From positions 248,001-312,000 of the forward strand of contig NZ_PYOO01000004.1 of NCBI RefSeq assembly GCF_003026395.1: 64,000 nucleotides of DNA. The letters run 5' to 3'. Origin of the DNA: Photobacterium iliopiscarium (GTDB taxonomy: Bacteria > Pseudomonadota > Gammaproteobacteria > Enterobacterales > Vibrionaceae). The notes below the pieces were generated by a model. It was given only the letters and a program-made list of their open reading frames with translations. It had not been told where the DNA came from and did no database searches. The translations under genes were made by a program, and so were the position numbers. Shown here in pieces: positions 46,854-55,948 of the stretch. Each line of letters begins with the position of its first letter. The first letter of the stretch is position 1.

Positions 46854-47928
46854 TAAGCATTCTCACTAAATCATCCGCTATTTTTAATGATGCTTTACCG
46901 TCACCAAATGGATTCTTCATTTCATCAGATATAGTTTTATCCAGCATCAATAAACATGCTTTTACTATCTCCTCTTCGCACTCTGCACCCGCTAAAATAG
47001 AAAAACCCTCATTAATAGCCTCTGGTCGTTCTGTCGTTTTTCTTAAAACAACAGTTGGAATACGGTATGTTGGTGTTTCCTCTTGGATGCCTCCGGAATC
47101 TGTAATAACAAGCTTAGCGGATACTAATGATTTTTGTAATTCAAAATAGTCTAATGAGTCAATAATATGTATTTTATCTTGACCTAATAATGCTTCTTCT
47201 ACTTGAGTTCTTACAATAGGGTTTGGATGAACCGCAAACTTAAAAATAAGATCAGGTCTTAATTCTGATAGTTTAATTAATGCATTACAAATAGTTTTAA
47301 TATTATTCCAATTTTCACGTCTATGCGCAGTTACAATAATATTGTTACTTTTTTCATTCGGTAATAGCCCTTGTTCTAATAAATAAAGTTGAGCATCAAC
47401 AACGGTATTACCCGTTAACATTATATTTGATGTAGGCACTCCTTCAGAAACAAGAGCAGCATAAGCTAATAATGTTGGAGCATAATGCTTTGTTGCTAAC
47501 TTACTGACTAATATGCGATTTGATTCTTCAGGGAATGGATGACGTAAATCCCCAGAACGTAAACCTGCTTCAACATGAGCAATGATTGGAATCTGATTAT
47601 AAAATGCCGCTTTTGCTCCTGCTAATGTCGTTGCTGTATCGCCATGAACCAATACCGCGTCATAACTTATCATTTCAAGGATTTGCTGAACATTATTCAT
47701 TAAACCTGACAATAATGATGTCACACTATTACCTTCAGGTCGTGATAATATATAAGTAGGCTTAATATTAAATATATTAAAAGCTTGCATAGCTAATTCA
47801 TCATGTTGTCCTGTATGACACCAGTCAACATAAACATTATTTCTTTTTAGTGCATGAAAAACAGGAGCCATTTTAATAACTTCAGGCCTTGTTCCTGTAA
47901 TAATTAATATTTTCTTATTATCTACCAT
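46843..47928 (-). CDS. wecB: UDP-N-acetylglucosamine 2-epimerase (non-hydrolysing)
   Basis: Converts UDP-GlcNAc to UDP-ManNAc in the cytoplasm. A 361-residue GT-B-fold epimerase with ILIITGTRPEVIKMAPV at the N-terminus, HVEAGLRSGDLRHPFPEESNR, VTAHRRENW and the UDP-binding TDSGGIQEETPTYRIPTVVLR. First gene of the operon with nfrB, nfrA and the DUF4434 gene, which gives a coherent route from sugar nucleotide to exported polymer. In E. coli wecB sits in the ECA cluster; a dedicated copy here suggests the operon is self-sufficient. Confidence 0.92.
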   Translation of the reverse strand: MVDNKKILIITGTRPEVIKMAPVFHALKRNNVYVDWCHTGQHDELAMQAFNIFNIKPTYILSRPEGNSVTSLLSGLMNNVQQILEMISYDAVLVHGDTATTLAGAKAAFYNQIPIIAHVEAGLRSGDLRHPFPEESNRILVSKLATKHYAPTLLAYAALVSEGVPTSNIMLTGNTVVDAQLYLLEQGLLPNEKSNNIIVTAHRRENWNNIKTICNALIKLSELRPDLIFKFAVHPNPIVRTQVEEALLGQDKIHIIDSLDYFELQKSLVSAKLVITDSGGIQEETPTYRIPTVVLRKTTERPEAINEGFSILAGAECEEEIVKACLLMLDKTISDEMKNPFGDGKASLKIADDLVRMLNAF

Positions 47929-48245
47929 AAAATAACCTTATTATTCTACCAACATAAATTATGACATTAATATATTAACTTAATAACAAAAAACATAATA
48001 AAAAACAAGATAAAAAACATTAAAAAAAACCACGATAATATTTATTTATATGTATCATAATAATTATAGAATATAACTGACAATAAGATACCAATAAAGA
48101 ATTAATATTTGATAGTAAAATACCATCATGGAATTTATTATCTATATGTCTATATTTTATAAGTTAATATTATAAAATAAACTTTAATTTACAAGTAAGA
48201 TTAATACCCTTAAAATAATCGCATTCTTTATTTTTGAGAACTAAA
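47929..48245. other. Very AT-rich divergent promoter region of the nfr operon and ldcA
   Basis: 317 bases of almost pure A/T with A- and T-tracts, typical of DNA bound and curved by H-NS-like proteins. No gene. Promoters for wecB (leftward) and ldcA (rightward) must lie here. No specific operator could be picked. Confidence 0.4.
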
Positions 48246-49214
48246 ATGAAAAAAAAAGCCATACCCTTGCCAAATAAAGAGCCTTGTCATTATAAAAATG
48301 TTGCCTTAATTGCTTGCTCTACTCAATTTGACCCAACGCAAGTACCACAAGTGGTTAGCGTTTTAGAGAGTCATGGCTATCACGTCAATTGCCATTATTT
48401 ACAGCAAAACATTTCAGATTTTGGCTATGTTGATACCGATCAAGCTCGAGCCCATAACTTAATTAAAGCATTACTTGATTCAACAATTGATGTGTTGTGG
48501 TTTTATCGTGGTGGCGGTGGTGCATTAAACTTATTACCGTACCTACACCGTTATAAGCAGCAGCTATTAGCCATTCCAGCAAAAGTGATTGTTGGGTTCA
48601 GTGATGTTACTGCTATTCATAGTTTTCTAAATAATGAACTAGGATGGCGTTCAATTCATGGTGTTAATGCGAATAACCACCTTGATATGGGCACAACAAA
48701 TCAGCAACCGTTACCTGATATATCAGAGATAATGAACAGCGGTATTTCCTATAATAACGTATTGCCACTTAATGCATTGGCACACCAAGCGACGGCAATG
48801 AATGGGACTTTAGTTGGTGGTAACCACACTCTTGTTGCCGCAACGTTTGGTACTCAATATCAGCCAGAATTCACGGGTAAGGTAGTCTTGCTCGAAGATA
48901 TCGGTGTGACCTTTCGTCAATTAGATCGCTACTTACAGCAATTATTGTTTTTAAATGATTTCAATGTAGAGGCGATTATTTTTGGTCAATATTATTCTAT
49001 CGATCCAACAGATCAAGAACGAATGATGTACAAAACAGTATTACAACGATTTGCTGATCAATGTAATAAGCCCGTGTATTACTTTCCTTTCTTTGGTCAT
49101 GGCAAATATAACCAACCATTTATATTAGGTGATACCATTAAGTTACAGTGTAACCAAGATATTTCTGAGTTGGCTAATATAGAATACGTAACATTATGTC
49201 AAAAACCTCATTAA
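48246..49214 (+). CDS. ldcA: Muramoyltetrapeptide (LD-) carboxypeptidase, S66 family
   Basis: Removes the terminal D-Ala from tetrapeptides in murein recycling. A 322-residue cytoplasmic S66 serine peptidase with the nucleophile Ser in VGFSDVTAIH, Glu in VLLEDIGVTFRQLDR and His in FFGHGKYNQP. An ATG at 48234 is four codons upstream in frame; the ATG at 48246 is chosen by analogy. anmK lies on the other side of the nfr operon, so two murein-recycling genes flank it, probably by chance. Shared terminator with def. Confidence 0.9.
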   Translation: MKKKAIPLPNKEPCHYKNVALIACSTQFDPTQVPQVVSVLESHGYHVNCHYLQQNISDFGYVDTDQARAHNLIKALLDSTIDVLWFYRGGGGALNLLPYLHRYKQQLLAIPAKVIVGFSDVTAIHSFLNNELGWRSIHGVNANNHLDMGTTNQQPLPDISEIMNSGISYNNVLPLNALAHQATAMNGTLVGGNHTLVAATFGTQYQPEFTGKVVLLEDIGVTFRQLDRYLQQLLFLNDFNVEAIIFGQYYSIDPTDQERMMYKTVLQRFADQCNKPVYYFPFFGHGKYNQPFILGDTIKLQCNQDISELANIEYVTLCQKPH

Positions 49215-49243
49215 AGAGGCAATTTCTTCCATACAAACCGCAT

Positions 49244-49281
49244 AAAAAAAGGCTGCTGAGATTAACTCAACAGCCTTTTTA
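49244..49281. terminator. Bidirectional terminator between ldcA and def
   Basis: AAAAAGGCTG-c-TGAG / CTCA-a-CAGCCTTTTT with a 5-base loop. A- and T-runs on both sides serve the two convergent genes. Confidence 0.88.
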
Positions 49282-49299
49282 TCAAATCAGATCGCGTTA

Positions 49300-49812
49300 T
49301 TAATTAGCCATCGTCTTAATGTATTTTTTCACTTTCTTCATCGCCATCTGACGCTTCAACGGTGAAAGATAATCAATGAATAATGTACCTTTAAGATGAT
49401 CGATTTCATGCTGCATCACAATGGCAAGGAAGTCATCACGATCAAAACGTAATTCATTACCTTCACGATCTAGCGCTGTTACAACAACCGCCTCAAAACG
49501 CTCTACATCAGCATAGTAATCAGGTACAGACAGACACCCTTCCTGCCCCATTACTTTATTTTCGCCACTTTCAACAACAGGGTTAATTAACACCAATGGT
49601 TGATCACGTTCTTCTGAGATATCAATAACAACAATGGCTTCTTTGCGGCCAACTTGAGTAGCTGCAAGACCAACACCATTACTTGTACCGTATAATGTCT
49701 CAAGTAGATCATCTACAAGTTGTTGAACAGATTCAGATTTAACATCAGTTACTGCTTCAGCTTGAATATTTAGTCGTGGGTCTGGTGCGGTTATTACTTG
49801 TAAAATTGCCAT
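49300..49812 (-). CDS. def: Peptide deformylase
   Basis: Removes the formyl group from nascent N-terminal Met. A 170-residue metalloenzyme with all three signature motifs: GVGLAATQ, EGCLSVP and QHEIDHLKG (metal ligands Cys and two His). It is not next to fmt, so it is probably the second deformylase of a vibrio-type genome. That is known for the group, but cannot be shown from this window. Confidence 0.96.
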   Translation of the reverse strand: MAILQVITAPDPRLNIQAEAVTDVKSESVQQLVDDLLETLYGTSNGVGLAATQVGRKEAIVVIDISEERDQPLVLINPVVESGENKVMGQEGCLSVPDYYADVERFEAVVVTALDREGNELRFDRDDFLAIVMQHEIDHLKGTLFIDYLSPLKRQMAMKKVKKYIKTMAN

Positions 49813-50302
49813 TTTATCTCTTACTTAATCTAGTATTTAGGTTACTTTGCGGTAACTTATCAGATTCTCGCGAAGGATCAAAATCCCTACGATATTCTGT
49901 TGATGGCGTTATTTTACCTAAAAAATGGCTTCAGCAACAATTGATAATAACAATTAATTCAATAAGTGAATCTAATCCAATGGTTTAATTATAATAAAAA
50001 GAACTGTTTTATTAATATTTGTTCATAATATAATCACAACCATCCCTTACAGCATATTTCCTTTTTTCATCTGATTTTTCATATTTCCGCTTACTTTATT
50101 CATTCTTAATTCCAAAAAAACATCATCTAATAATTCATTGTTCAATTACAAGTAAAAATGATACTTATCCGACAATTAATTGACAAATAACCGAATGATT
50201 TCAATGTTTTTTGTTACACAATCACGCTTCTAATCAATAATCATTGTGGTAGCATTTATTCGCTCTATCATTACCATTCTTACCTCTTTCAGGGTCAAAT
50301 AA
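49813..50302. other. Intergenic region upstream of the chitinase
   Basis: 490 bases between divergent def and the chitinase gene. Short ORFs here lack ribosome-binding sites and coding character. The right half is AT-rich and should hold the chitinase promoter; TTGTTACACAATCA near 50210 is a weak CRP-like half-palindrome. Nothing stronger is seen. Confidence 0.4.
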
Positions 50303-52501
50303 ATGAATAAAAAAACAACATTTCTCACATTAAACGCTATTGCTCTTGCGTTAACCTCAATGAGTTTCACTGCCAATGCTGGTGAAAAAATGGTTAACCC
50401 TGAAAATGACGTGGTTGTTGGTTATTGGCATAACTGGGCTGACGGTCGTGGTTATAAAGCAGGTAATGCTCCCGCTATGAGCCTTAAAGCCACTAACCCA
50501 ATGTATAATGTGGTTGCTGTTTCTTTTATGAAAGTTTATGACACTGCCGAAGGTCGTATCCCTACTTTTCATTTAGACCCAGCAACAGGTTTAACTGAAT
50601 CACAATTTATCGACCAAATTAAGCTACTGAACGATCAAGGTCGTGCCGTTATACTGGCACTTGGTGGTGCAGATGCACACGTTGAGCTACAAAAAGGCGA
50701 TGAAAATGCTTTTGCCGCTGAAATTATTCGCCTCACTGATGTTTATGGCTTTGATGGCCTTGATATCGATCTTGAGCAAGCGGCTATTGATGCAAAAGAT
50801 AACCAAATTGTTATTCCTGCTGCATTGCGCATCGTAAAAGATCACTACCGTGAACAAGGTAAAAACTTCCTTATCACTATGGCTCCTGAGTTCCCATACT
50901 TAACCGCTGCGGGTAAATATATTCCTTATATCACCGCTCTTGATGGTTACTACGATTGGATCAACCCTCAATTTTACAACCAAGGTGGCGACGGTGTTTA
51001 CGTTGAAGGCCCAGGCTGGATTGCACAAAACAACGATACATTAAAAGAAGAGTTCATCTATTACATTGCGGATTCATTGGTTAATGGCACCCGTGGTTTT
51101 ACCACTATTCCACACGACAAATTAGTGTTTGGTATTCCAACTAACATTGACGCCGCAGCAACTGGTTTTATTAAGAATCCTCAAGACCTATTTAATGCTT
51201 TTGCACGTCTTGAAAAACAATCACAACCTCTTCGCGGTATAATGACATGGTCAATTAACTGGGATATCGGTACTGACGCATCAGGTAAAGCGTACAACAG
51301 CAGCTTTATTGAAACCTATGGTCCATTTGTTCACAGCCAAACTCCGCCTGTTGTTCAACCTGGAAAACCAACCATTGCAGGTATTACTGATGCTCGCGTT
51401 CAACATAAAACCACTTTTAACCCATTAGCTGGTGTTACTGCAACGGATAAAGAAGATGGCAATCTAACCGATTCAATCGCGGTAACGGGTAATGTTGATA
51501 CTCAACGTGTTGGTGATTATGTGCTGACTTACTCAGTAACAGATTCAAATGACAACGAGACCGTATCACCACGTAAAGTCACTGTCTTTAGCGCCCTACC
51601 AACATTTACTGGCATAGCTAATAGCGTTATCAAAGTGGGTGACATCTTTGACCCAATGGCTGGCGTTTCTGCAACAGATGCTGAAGACGGCGATCTAACA
51701 ACAAACATTTCTGTTTCTGGCACAGTAAACACAGCAATTGCAGGTTCATATGAATTGATTTACCGCATTACTGATAGTGCAAACCAAACAGTAACCGTAA
51801 AACGTGTTGTGGTGGTTAACGATGGTTCTATCGTATGTACGCCAGCATGGAAAGCAGATGCAACTTATGTTGAAGGTGATGTTGTCAGCCATAACAATAA
51901 AGAGTGGCAAGCAGGTTGGTGGACACAAGGTCATGAACCGGGTACCACTGGCGAATGGGGTGTATGGCGTGAAGTTGGCGACACAGATTGTGGTGATACA
52001 GAGCAACCTGAGCTTGATTTTACTGCGAGTTTAACAGGCATTAATAGCAACTACACCATCACTAATGGCACTGCAAAATTAACCCTTAATTACAGTGCAA
52101 ATAAAGCAGCTTCAGTACAAATCGATGTTATTGATGCAATGGGCTACCCTGTTTCAGGTGGTCAATTTACGGCTAAGGTCGATAACAGCAAAACCATTAA
52201 TATGGTGCTTGATAATGTTGTTGCTGGCACATACTCATTGCGTATGATTGCTGAATCAAACAATGACAGCGTAGAACAACGTGCACATTTCACTTTAGAA
52301 GATAAAGGCACTATTGAGCCACCAGTTACAGATGCACCAGCTTATGAAGCAGGTAAAGCTTATCTTGCAGGTGATAAAGTATTAGCGTCTGATGGCAATG
52401 TATACCAATGTAAACCATGGCCATACACAGGTTGGTGTGCAAGTGCATCATACGCACCAGCAACAAGCCAATACTGGGCTGATGCTTGGGATAAATTATA
52501 A
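50303..52501 (+). CDS. Secreted multidomain GH18 chitinase
   Basis: A 732-residue extracellular chitinase. Signal peptide to about residue 26 (SFTANA). The GH18 catalytic barrel (about 32-345) carries the D-x-x-D-x-D-x-E motif DGLDIDLE (D151, D154, D156, catalytic acid E158) plus ITMAPEFPYL and MTWSINWD. It is followed by two Ig-like DUF5011-type domains (about 355-430 and 432-508; each with TATDKEDG / SATDAEDG), a CBM5/12 chitin-binding domain (about 513-560, with WWTQGHEPG and WGVW), a beta-sandwich linker and a second CBM5/12-like module at the C-terminus (YWADAWDKL). It degrades chitin outside the cell, fitting a marine lifestyle. Confidence 0.93.
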   Translation: MNKKTTFLTLNAIALALTSMSFTANAGEKMVNPENDVVVGYWHNWADGRGYKAGNAPAMSLKATNPMYNVVAVSFMKVYDTAEGRIPTFHLDPATGLTESQFIDQIKLLNDQGRAVILALGGADAHVELQKGDENAFAAEIIRLTDVYGFDGLDIDLEQAAIDAKDNQIVIPAALRIVKDHYREQGKNFLITMAPEFPYLTAAGKYIPYITALDGYYDWINPQFYNQGGDGVYVEGPGWIAQNNDTLKEEFIYYIADSLVNGTRGFTTIPHDKLVFGIPTNIDAAATGFIKNPQDLFNAFARLEKQSQPLRGIMTWSINWDIGTDASGKAYNSSFIETYGPFVHSQTPPVVQPGKPTIAGITDARVQHKTTFNPLAGVTATDKEDGNLTDSIAVTGNVDTQRVGDYVLTYSVTDSNDNETVSPRKVTVFSALPTFTGIANSVIKVGDIFDPMAGVSATDAEDGDLTTNISVSGTVNTAIAGSYELIYRITDSANQTVTVKRVVVVNDGSIVCTPAWKADATYVEGDVVSHNNKEWQAGWWTQGHEPGTTGEWGVWREVGDTDCGDTEQPELDFTASLTGINSNYTITNGTAKLTLNYSANKAASVQIDVIDAMGYPVSGGQFTAKVDNSKTINMVLDNVVAGTYSLRMIAESNNDSVEQRAHFTLEDKGTIEPPVTDAPAYEAGKAYLAGDKVLASDGNVYQCKPWPYTGWCASASYAPATSQYWADAWDKL

Positions 52502-52532
52502 TTATCCAAATAACTATGGGTAATTAATAATA

Positions 52533-52568
52533 AGCCAGCGGTAAGTAAATAACTTATTGCTGGTTTTT
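52533..52568 (+). terminator. Terminator of the chitinase gene
   Basis: CCAGCGGTAAGT pairs completely with ACTTATTGCTGG (two G-U pairs), followed by seven T. Confidence 0.9.
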
Positions 52569-52730
52569 TTATGATGACAAAATCAACTTTCTAGCCCTAA
52601 TACCAATCAATTCATCTTTTTAATAACATTTGTAACAATACCTTCCAATAATACCTTTGCATAAGATAAACATGGTTATTTTAACTATGCTTAATTAGAA
52701 TACCAATTTAGCCCAGATACACGTGATACC

Positions 52731-53009
52731 ATGAATAAAAAACCTGATCGTCAAACGGCAATGCGCCAACTTCTGACTGAGGTTAAACAGGCATTTCCAC
52801 TTTATGAACCTGAAACCTTTGTTTGTGGACCAGATAATAAATGTATTGGCTGCCCTAAGAAATTATTAGAACTAGTCGATACCGAAGTCAGTTACTGGGA
52901 ACATGCGATTGAACGTGGGGTAACGCCACAATTTGATGAAATTCGCCAGTTTGGAAAGTTATGTAAAAACGTCCGCCGTGGCTTAATGCGAAATAATATA
53001 ATGACCTAA
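52731..53009 (+). CDS. Small cysteine-motif protein, 92 aa, unknown function
   Basis: A basic, soluble protein with C32-x5-C38-x2-C41 (FVCGPDNKCIGCPKK) and a further C78 in FGKLCKN, a layout that could bind zinc or an iron-sulfur cluster. The rest is predicted helical. No known enzyme motif. It lies just upstream of the DEAD-box helicase on the same strand, but the 93-base gap has room for a separate promoter. Function not assigned. Confidence 0.65.
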   Translation: MNKKPDRQTAMRQLLTEVKQAFPLYEPETFVCGPDNKCIGCPKKLLELVDTEVSYWEHAIERGVTPQFDEIRQFGKLCKNVRRGLMRNNIMT

Positions 53010-53102
53010 GGTAGCCGTGCTATAATCCACGGCATTGTTCGTCGGCTATTACTTTAACTTTTAGAGATAGCCGTTATTTGATTTATTTATCTGAGATTCT
53101 AC

Positions 53103-54449
53103 ATGCCTTTCTCTAAGCTTGGATTAAGCGACGCTATCGTTAAAGCAGTAACCGATATGGGTTACACCACTCCTACGCCGATTCAAGAAAAAGCCATTCC
53201 GGTGGCACTAACCGGCAAAAACTTACTTGCAGCAGCACAAACAGGTACCGGTAAAACGGCCAGTTTTGTTCTTCCTATTCTGCAAATGCTTGATGATGGC
53301 CAGCAAGTGCGAGCTAAACGCGTTCGTGCATTAATTCTTGCGCCTACACGTGAACTTGCGGTTCAGGTTGAAGCAAATATTGTTCAATACAGCAAACACA
53401 CTAATTTAACTTCAATGGCAATGTACGGTGGTGTTGATTACGAACCACAAAAACGTCGCCTAATTGAAGGTGTTGATATTTTAGTGGCGACACCTGGTCG
53501 TTTATTGGATATGTACACCAAACGTGCTATCCACTTTGATGCGATTGAAATTTTAGTGCTTGATGAAGCTGACCGTATGTTAGATATGGGCTTTATCGAA
53601 GATATCAATAAGATCATCGAACGTTTACCGCTTGATCGCCAAAACATGTTGTTCTCGGCAACACTATCATCTCAAGTGCGTCTTCTTGCTAAAACAGCTG
53701 TTCGTAATCCTGTTGAAATTAGCGTTGCTAAAGATGAAGCATCACAACCTAAAATTGACCAATGTTTGATCACTGTTGATAAAGACATGAAGTCTTCTCT
53801 ATTGAGCCATTTAATTAATGAGCAACAATGGGATCAAGCATTGATCTTCATCGAAACCAAGCACGGTGCCGCTAAATTAGTAAGCCAACTTGAAAAACGT
53901 GGTATTGCCGCAGAAGCAATCCACAGTGGGCGTAGCCAAGGTTCTCGTGCACAAGTATTAGAAGATTTTAAAGCAGGTAAAGTAAAATACTTAATCGCGA
54001 CAGGCGTTGCGGCTCGTGGTCTTGATATTGATGAGCTAACCCGTGTTGTTAACTATGATCTTCCCTTCCCACCTGAAGAGTATGTTCACCGCATCGGTCG
54101 TACGGGTCGTGCGGGCTCTAAAGGTGAAGCGATTTCATTTGTATCACGCGATAACTTCAAAAACTTATGCATGATTGAACGTTTATTAGGTCACCTAATC
54201 GTTCGTAAAGAAATTGAAGGTTTTGTACCAACCAAAGAAGTGCCGATTTCTATTTTAAACTTCAAGCCTAAATATCAAAAACCTGAAGATGATAATAGTA
54301 ACGGTGACAAGCCACGTCGCAACGATAAGCCGCGTAGCAATTCACCAAGCACTGATAAACCAAAGGCAAAGAAACCAAGAAACCGTAAACCAATCACTGA
54401 TCGTGATACCGGCATTCCACGCGGAACGCGTAAGCCTAAATCCGTTTAA
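53103..54449 (+). CDS. DEAD-box RNA helicase, RhlE-like
   Basis: A 448-residue ATP-dependent RNA helicase. All core motifs are present: Q-motif TPTPIQEKAIP, Walker A AQTGTGKT, PTRELAVQ, TPGRLLD, DEAD (LVLDEADRMLDMGF), SAT, and C-terminal ARGLDIDELTRVVNYDLP and HRIGRTGRAG. After about residue 385 comes a charged, Lys/Arg/Pro-rich tail typical of RhlE/SrmB-type proteins, used to contact RNA or ribosomes. Likely role in ribosome assembly or mRNA turnover. A perfect hairpin follows. Confidence 0.93.
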   Translation: MPFSKLGLSDAIVKAVTDMGYTTPTPIQEKAIPVALTGKNLLAAAQTGTGKTASFVLPILQMLDDGQQVRAKRVRALILAPTRELAVQVEANIVQYSKHTNLTSMAMYGGVDYEPQKRRLIEGVDILVATPGRLLDMYTKRAIHFDAIEILVLDEADRMLDMGFIEDINKIIERLPLDRQNMLFSATLSSQVRLLAKTAVRNPVEISVAKDEASQPKIDQCLITVDKDMKSSLLSHLINEQQWDQALIFIETKHGAAKLVSQLEKRGIAAEAIHSGRSQGSRAQVLEDFKAGKVKYLIATGVAARGLDIDELTRVVNYDLPFPPEEYVHRIGRTGRAGSKGEAISFVSRDNFKNLCMIERLLGHLIVRKEIEGFVPTKEVPISILNFKPKYQKPEDDNSNGDKPRRNDKPRSNSPSTDKPKAKKPRNRKPITDRDTGIPRGTRKPKSV

Positions 54450-54458
54450 TTGATATAA

Positions 54459-54499
54459 ATCGCCATAAGATCTGTTATACAATTTTATGGCGATATTTT
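54459..54499 (+). terminator. Terminator of the helicase gene
   Basis: Perfect 10-bp stem ATCGCCATAA (54459-54468) / TTATGGCGAT (54485-54494), then ATTTTC. Confidence 0.75.
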
Positions 54500-54514
54500 C
54501 TCCCCTCCTAAGAC

Positions 54515-54619
54515 AGGACAGGCATATCTTTTCCAAATCCAAGCTAACAATCCAGCAAGACCGTTTTAATATGGGACAGCCATAACTAAAATAAACTAAA
54601 ATAGGACAGCCATATCTTT
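54515..54619 (-). repeat. Three REP sequences downstream of the RAYT gene
   Basis: Copies at 54515-54530 (AGGACAGGCATATCTT), 54573-54587 (GGGACAGCCATAACT) and 54603-54619 (AGGACAGCCATATCTTT), all in the same orientation, spaced 30-58 bases apart. They lie beyond the 3' end of the leftward RAYT gene. Confidence 0.8.
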
Positions 54620-54800
54620 CTAGCATCAAAACCACTACACACTGAGACAATAACAACCACATACCATTTACTTCGGTTTTGAATGTAACAAAAACCAACC
54701 TCACAATAATAAAATACCTTATTTCTTGTTTAACAAGATCGCCAAATTCCACAATAAACGATTATTGCGGTAATAAGCTTCTGTAATTACAAAAAGAAAT

Positions 54801-55820
54801 TTAGTGAGGGTGTAATCTTTGACTAGCGACCTTACCTTTACACCAACGGCCACCAAAATGCTGTTGAAACGAACACATTCGCGACCATTTACCACTCACA
54901 TTAGTATAGTGCTCCATAAAGTCATTACTATTATCTAACCACGCTTCTGCATTAACGCCCATTTGTTGTAATAATTTAGGTTGAGTGGCAGGAATAAAGC
55001 CTTTTTTATCATCACGAATACTACGTCCAGTCCAATCAATCAGCTCTAAATAATCAACAAAATCAAACTGAATCCCCGCCTGTTTAGCCTGATGCTCAGC
55101 GCCAACAAAAGGCAATAATCCAATTTTAGAGCGCTTAATTAATGATGAATTTAAGGTCGATTTTTTTGCTATAGACGTTTGATGGCATTCTGCTATTCGC
55201 TGTTGAATTGAAGTAAAATCAGAGTCGTGCAACGATGTTGTCAGTCCGGCTCGAATCGGATTCAAATCAACGTACATCATGCAAGAAAGTAATGCTTGTT
55301 CATCTAACAACGCTTGAGATTTAAAACGCCCTTCCCAAAAAGCACCAGTACAATCATCTTCTTTATTGGCTTTACGAGCGATTTCTTCATTTAAACAGCG
55401 CATAAACCAACTAATACTGCCTAATCGTGACTGCCATTCTGCAACCAATGTTGATAACGCTTGTTTCTTATCTGCACCAACATTGCCATTATTAACAAAA
55501 TCTACCGCAATAGGATGACCATTAAACAGCTGTAACCAACGGGAAATGACCTCTTGAAGTGATAATGTCTGTTGCTGCTGTATGTCAATTTTCAAGACTA
55601 AATGATAGTGGTTATTCATGACGGCATAAGCACAAACATCAATACAAAACACCTCAGACAATTGCTTGATTTTATTCACGATCCGACCTCGTCGATGTTG
55701 GTAATTCTTACCACTATACGGATCATCACCACACAAATAAGCCCGCCGAACACAGCGATTAATAATATGATAATACGGAGTAATTTGAGGTTCGATCAAT
55801 TTACGTCTTGAGACTGTCAT
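54801..55820 (-). CDS. REP-associated tyrosine transposase (RAYT)
   Basis: Single-strand DNA transposase of the Y1/HUH (IS200-like) superfamily that binds and mobilises REP sequences. The 339-residue frame from the ATG at 55820 (GGTGGAAGAA just upstream) has PYYHIINRCVRRAYLCG, the metal-binding HUH-type motif MNNHYHLVLKI (H71-Y-H73), FWEGRFKSQALLDE and the probable catalytic Tyr in MYVDLNPIRAGL. The earlier ATG at 55877 lies in the REP-containing flank and is less likely. About 110 further C-terminal residues are typical of the long marine-bacterial RAYT class. REPs flank the gene on both sides in inverted orientation, as expected. Confidence 0.88.
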   Translation of the reverse strand: MTVSRRKLIEPQITPYYHIINRCVRRAYLCGDDPYSGKNYQHRRGRIVNKIKQLSEVFCIDVCAYAVMNNHYHLVLKIDIQQQQTLSLQEVISRWLQLFNGHPIAVDFVNNGNVGADKKQALSTLVAEWQSRLGSISWFMRCLNEEIARKANKEDDCTGAFWEGRFKSQALLDEQALLSCMMYVDLNPIRAGLTTSLHDSDFTSIQQRIAECHQTSIAKKSTLNSSLIKRSKIGLLPFVGAEHQAKQAGIQFDFVDYLELIDWTGRSIRDDKKGFIPATQPKLLQQMGVNAEAWLDNSNDFMEHYTNVSGKWSRMCSFQQHFGGRWCKGKVASQRLHPH

Positions 55821-55880
55821 TTCTTCCACCATAAGCAACGTGAAGCTTAAGTGTAGTAACTTATAGAGAGTCTGCAATGT

Positions 55881-55948
55881 TTTGGCTGTCCTGTATTTTG
55901 CTGTCCCGTATTTTTTCTTTCTATATTTCTTTTATGGCTGTCCTAACT
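55881..55948 (+). repeat. REP cluster upstream of the RAYT gene
   Basis: TTTGGCTGTCCTGTATTTT (55881-55899), GCTGTCCCGTATTTTTT (55900-55916) and TTATGGCTGTCCTAACT (55932-55948): two degenerate and one good copy, inverted relative to the cluster at 54.5-54.6 kb. The last overlaps the stop codon of the racemase gene. Confidence 0.75.

Noticed and set aside
49776..49988. Rightward 70-aa ORF beginning in antisense of def
   Set aside because: Starts inside def on the opposite strand, with no ribosome-binding site and no recognisable domain.
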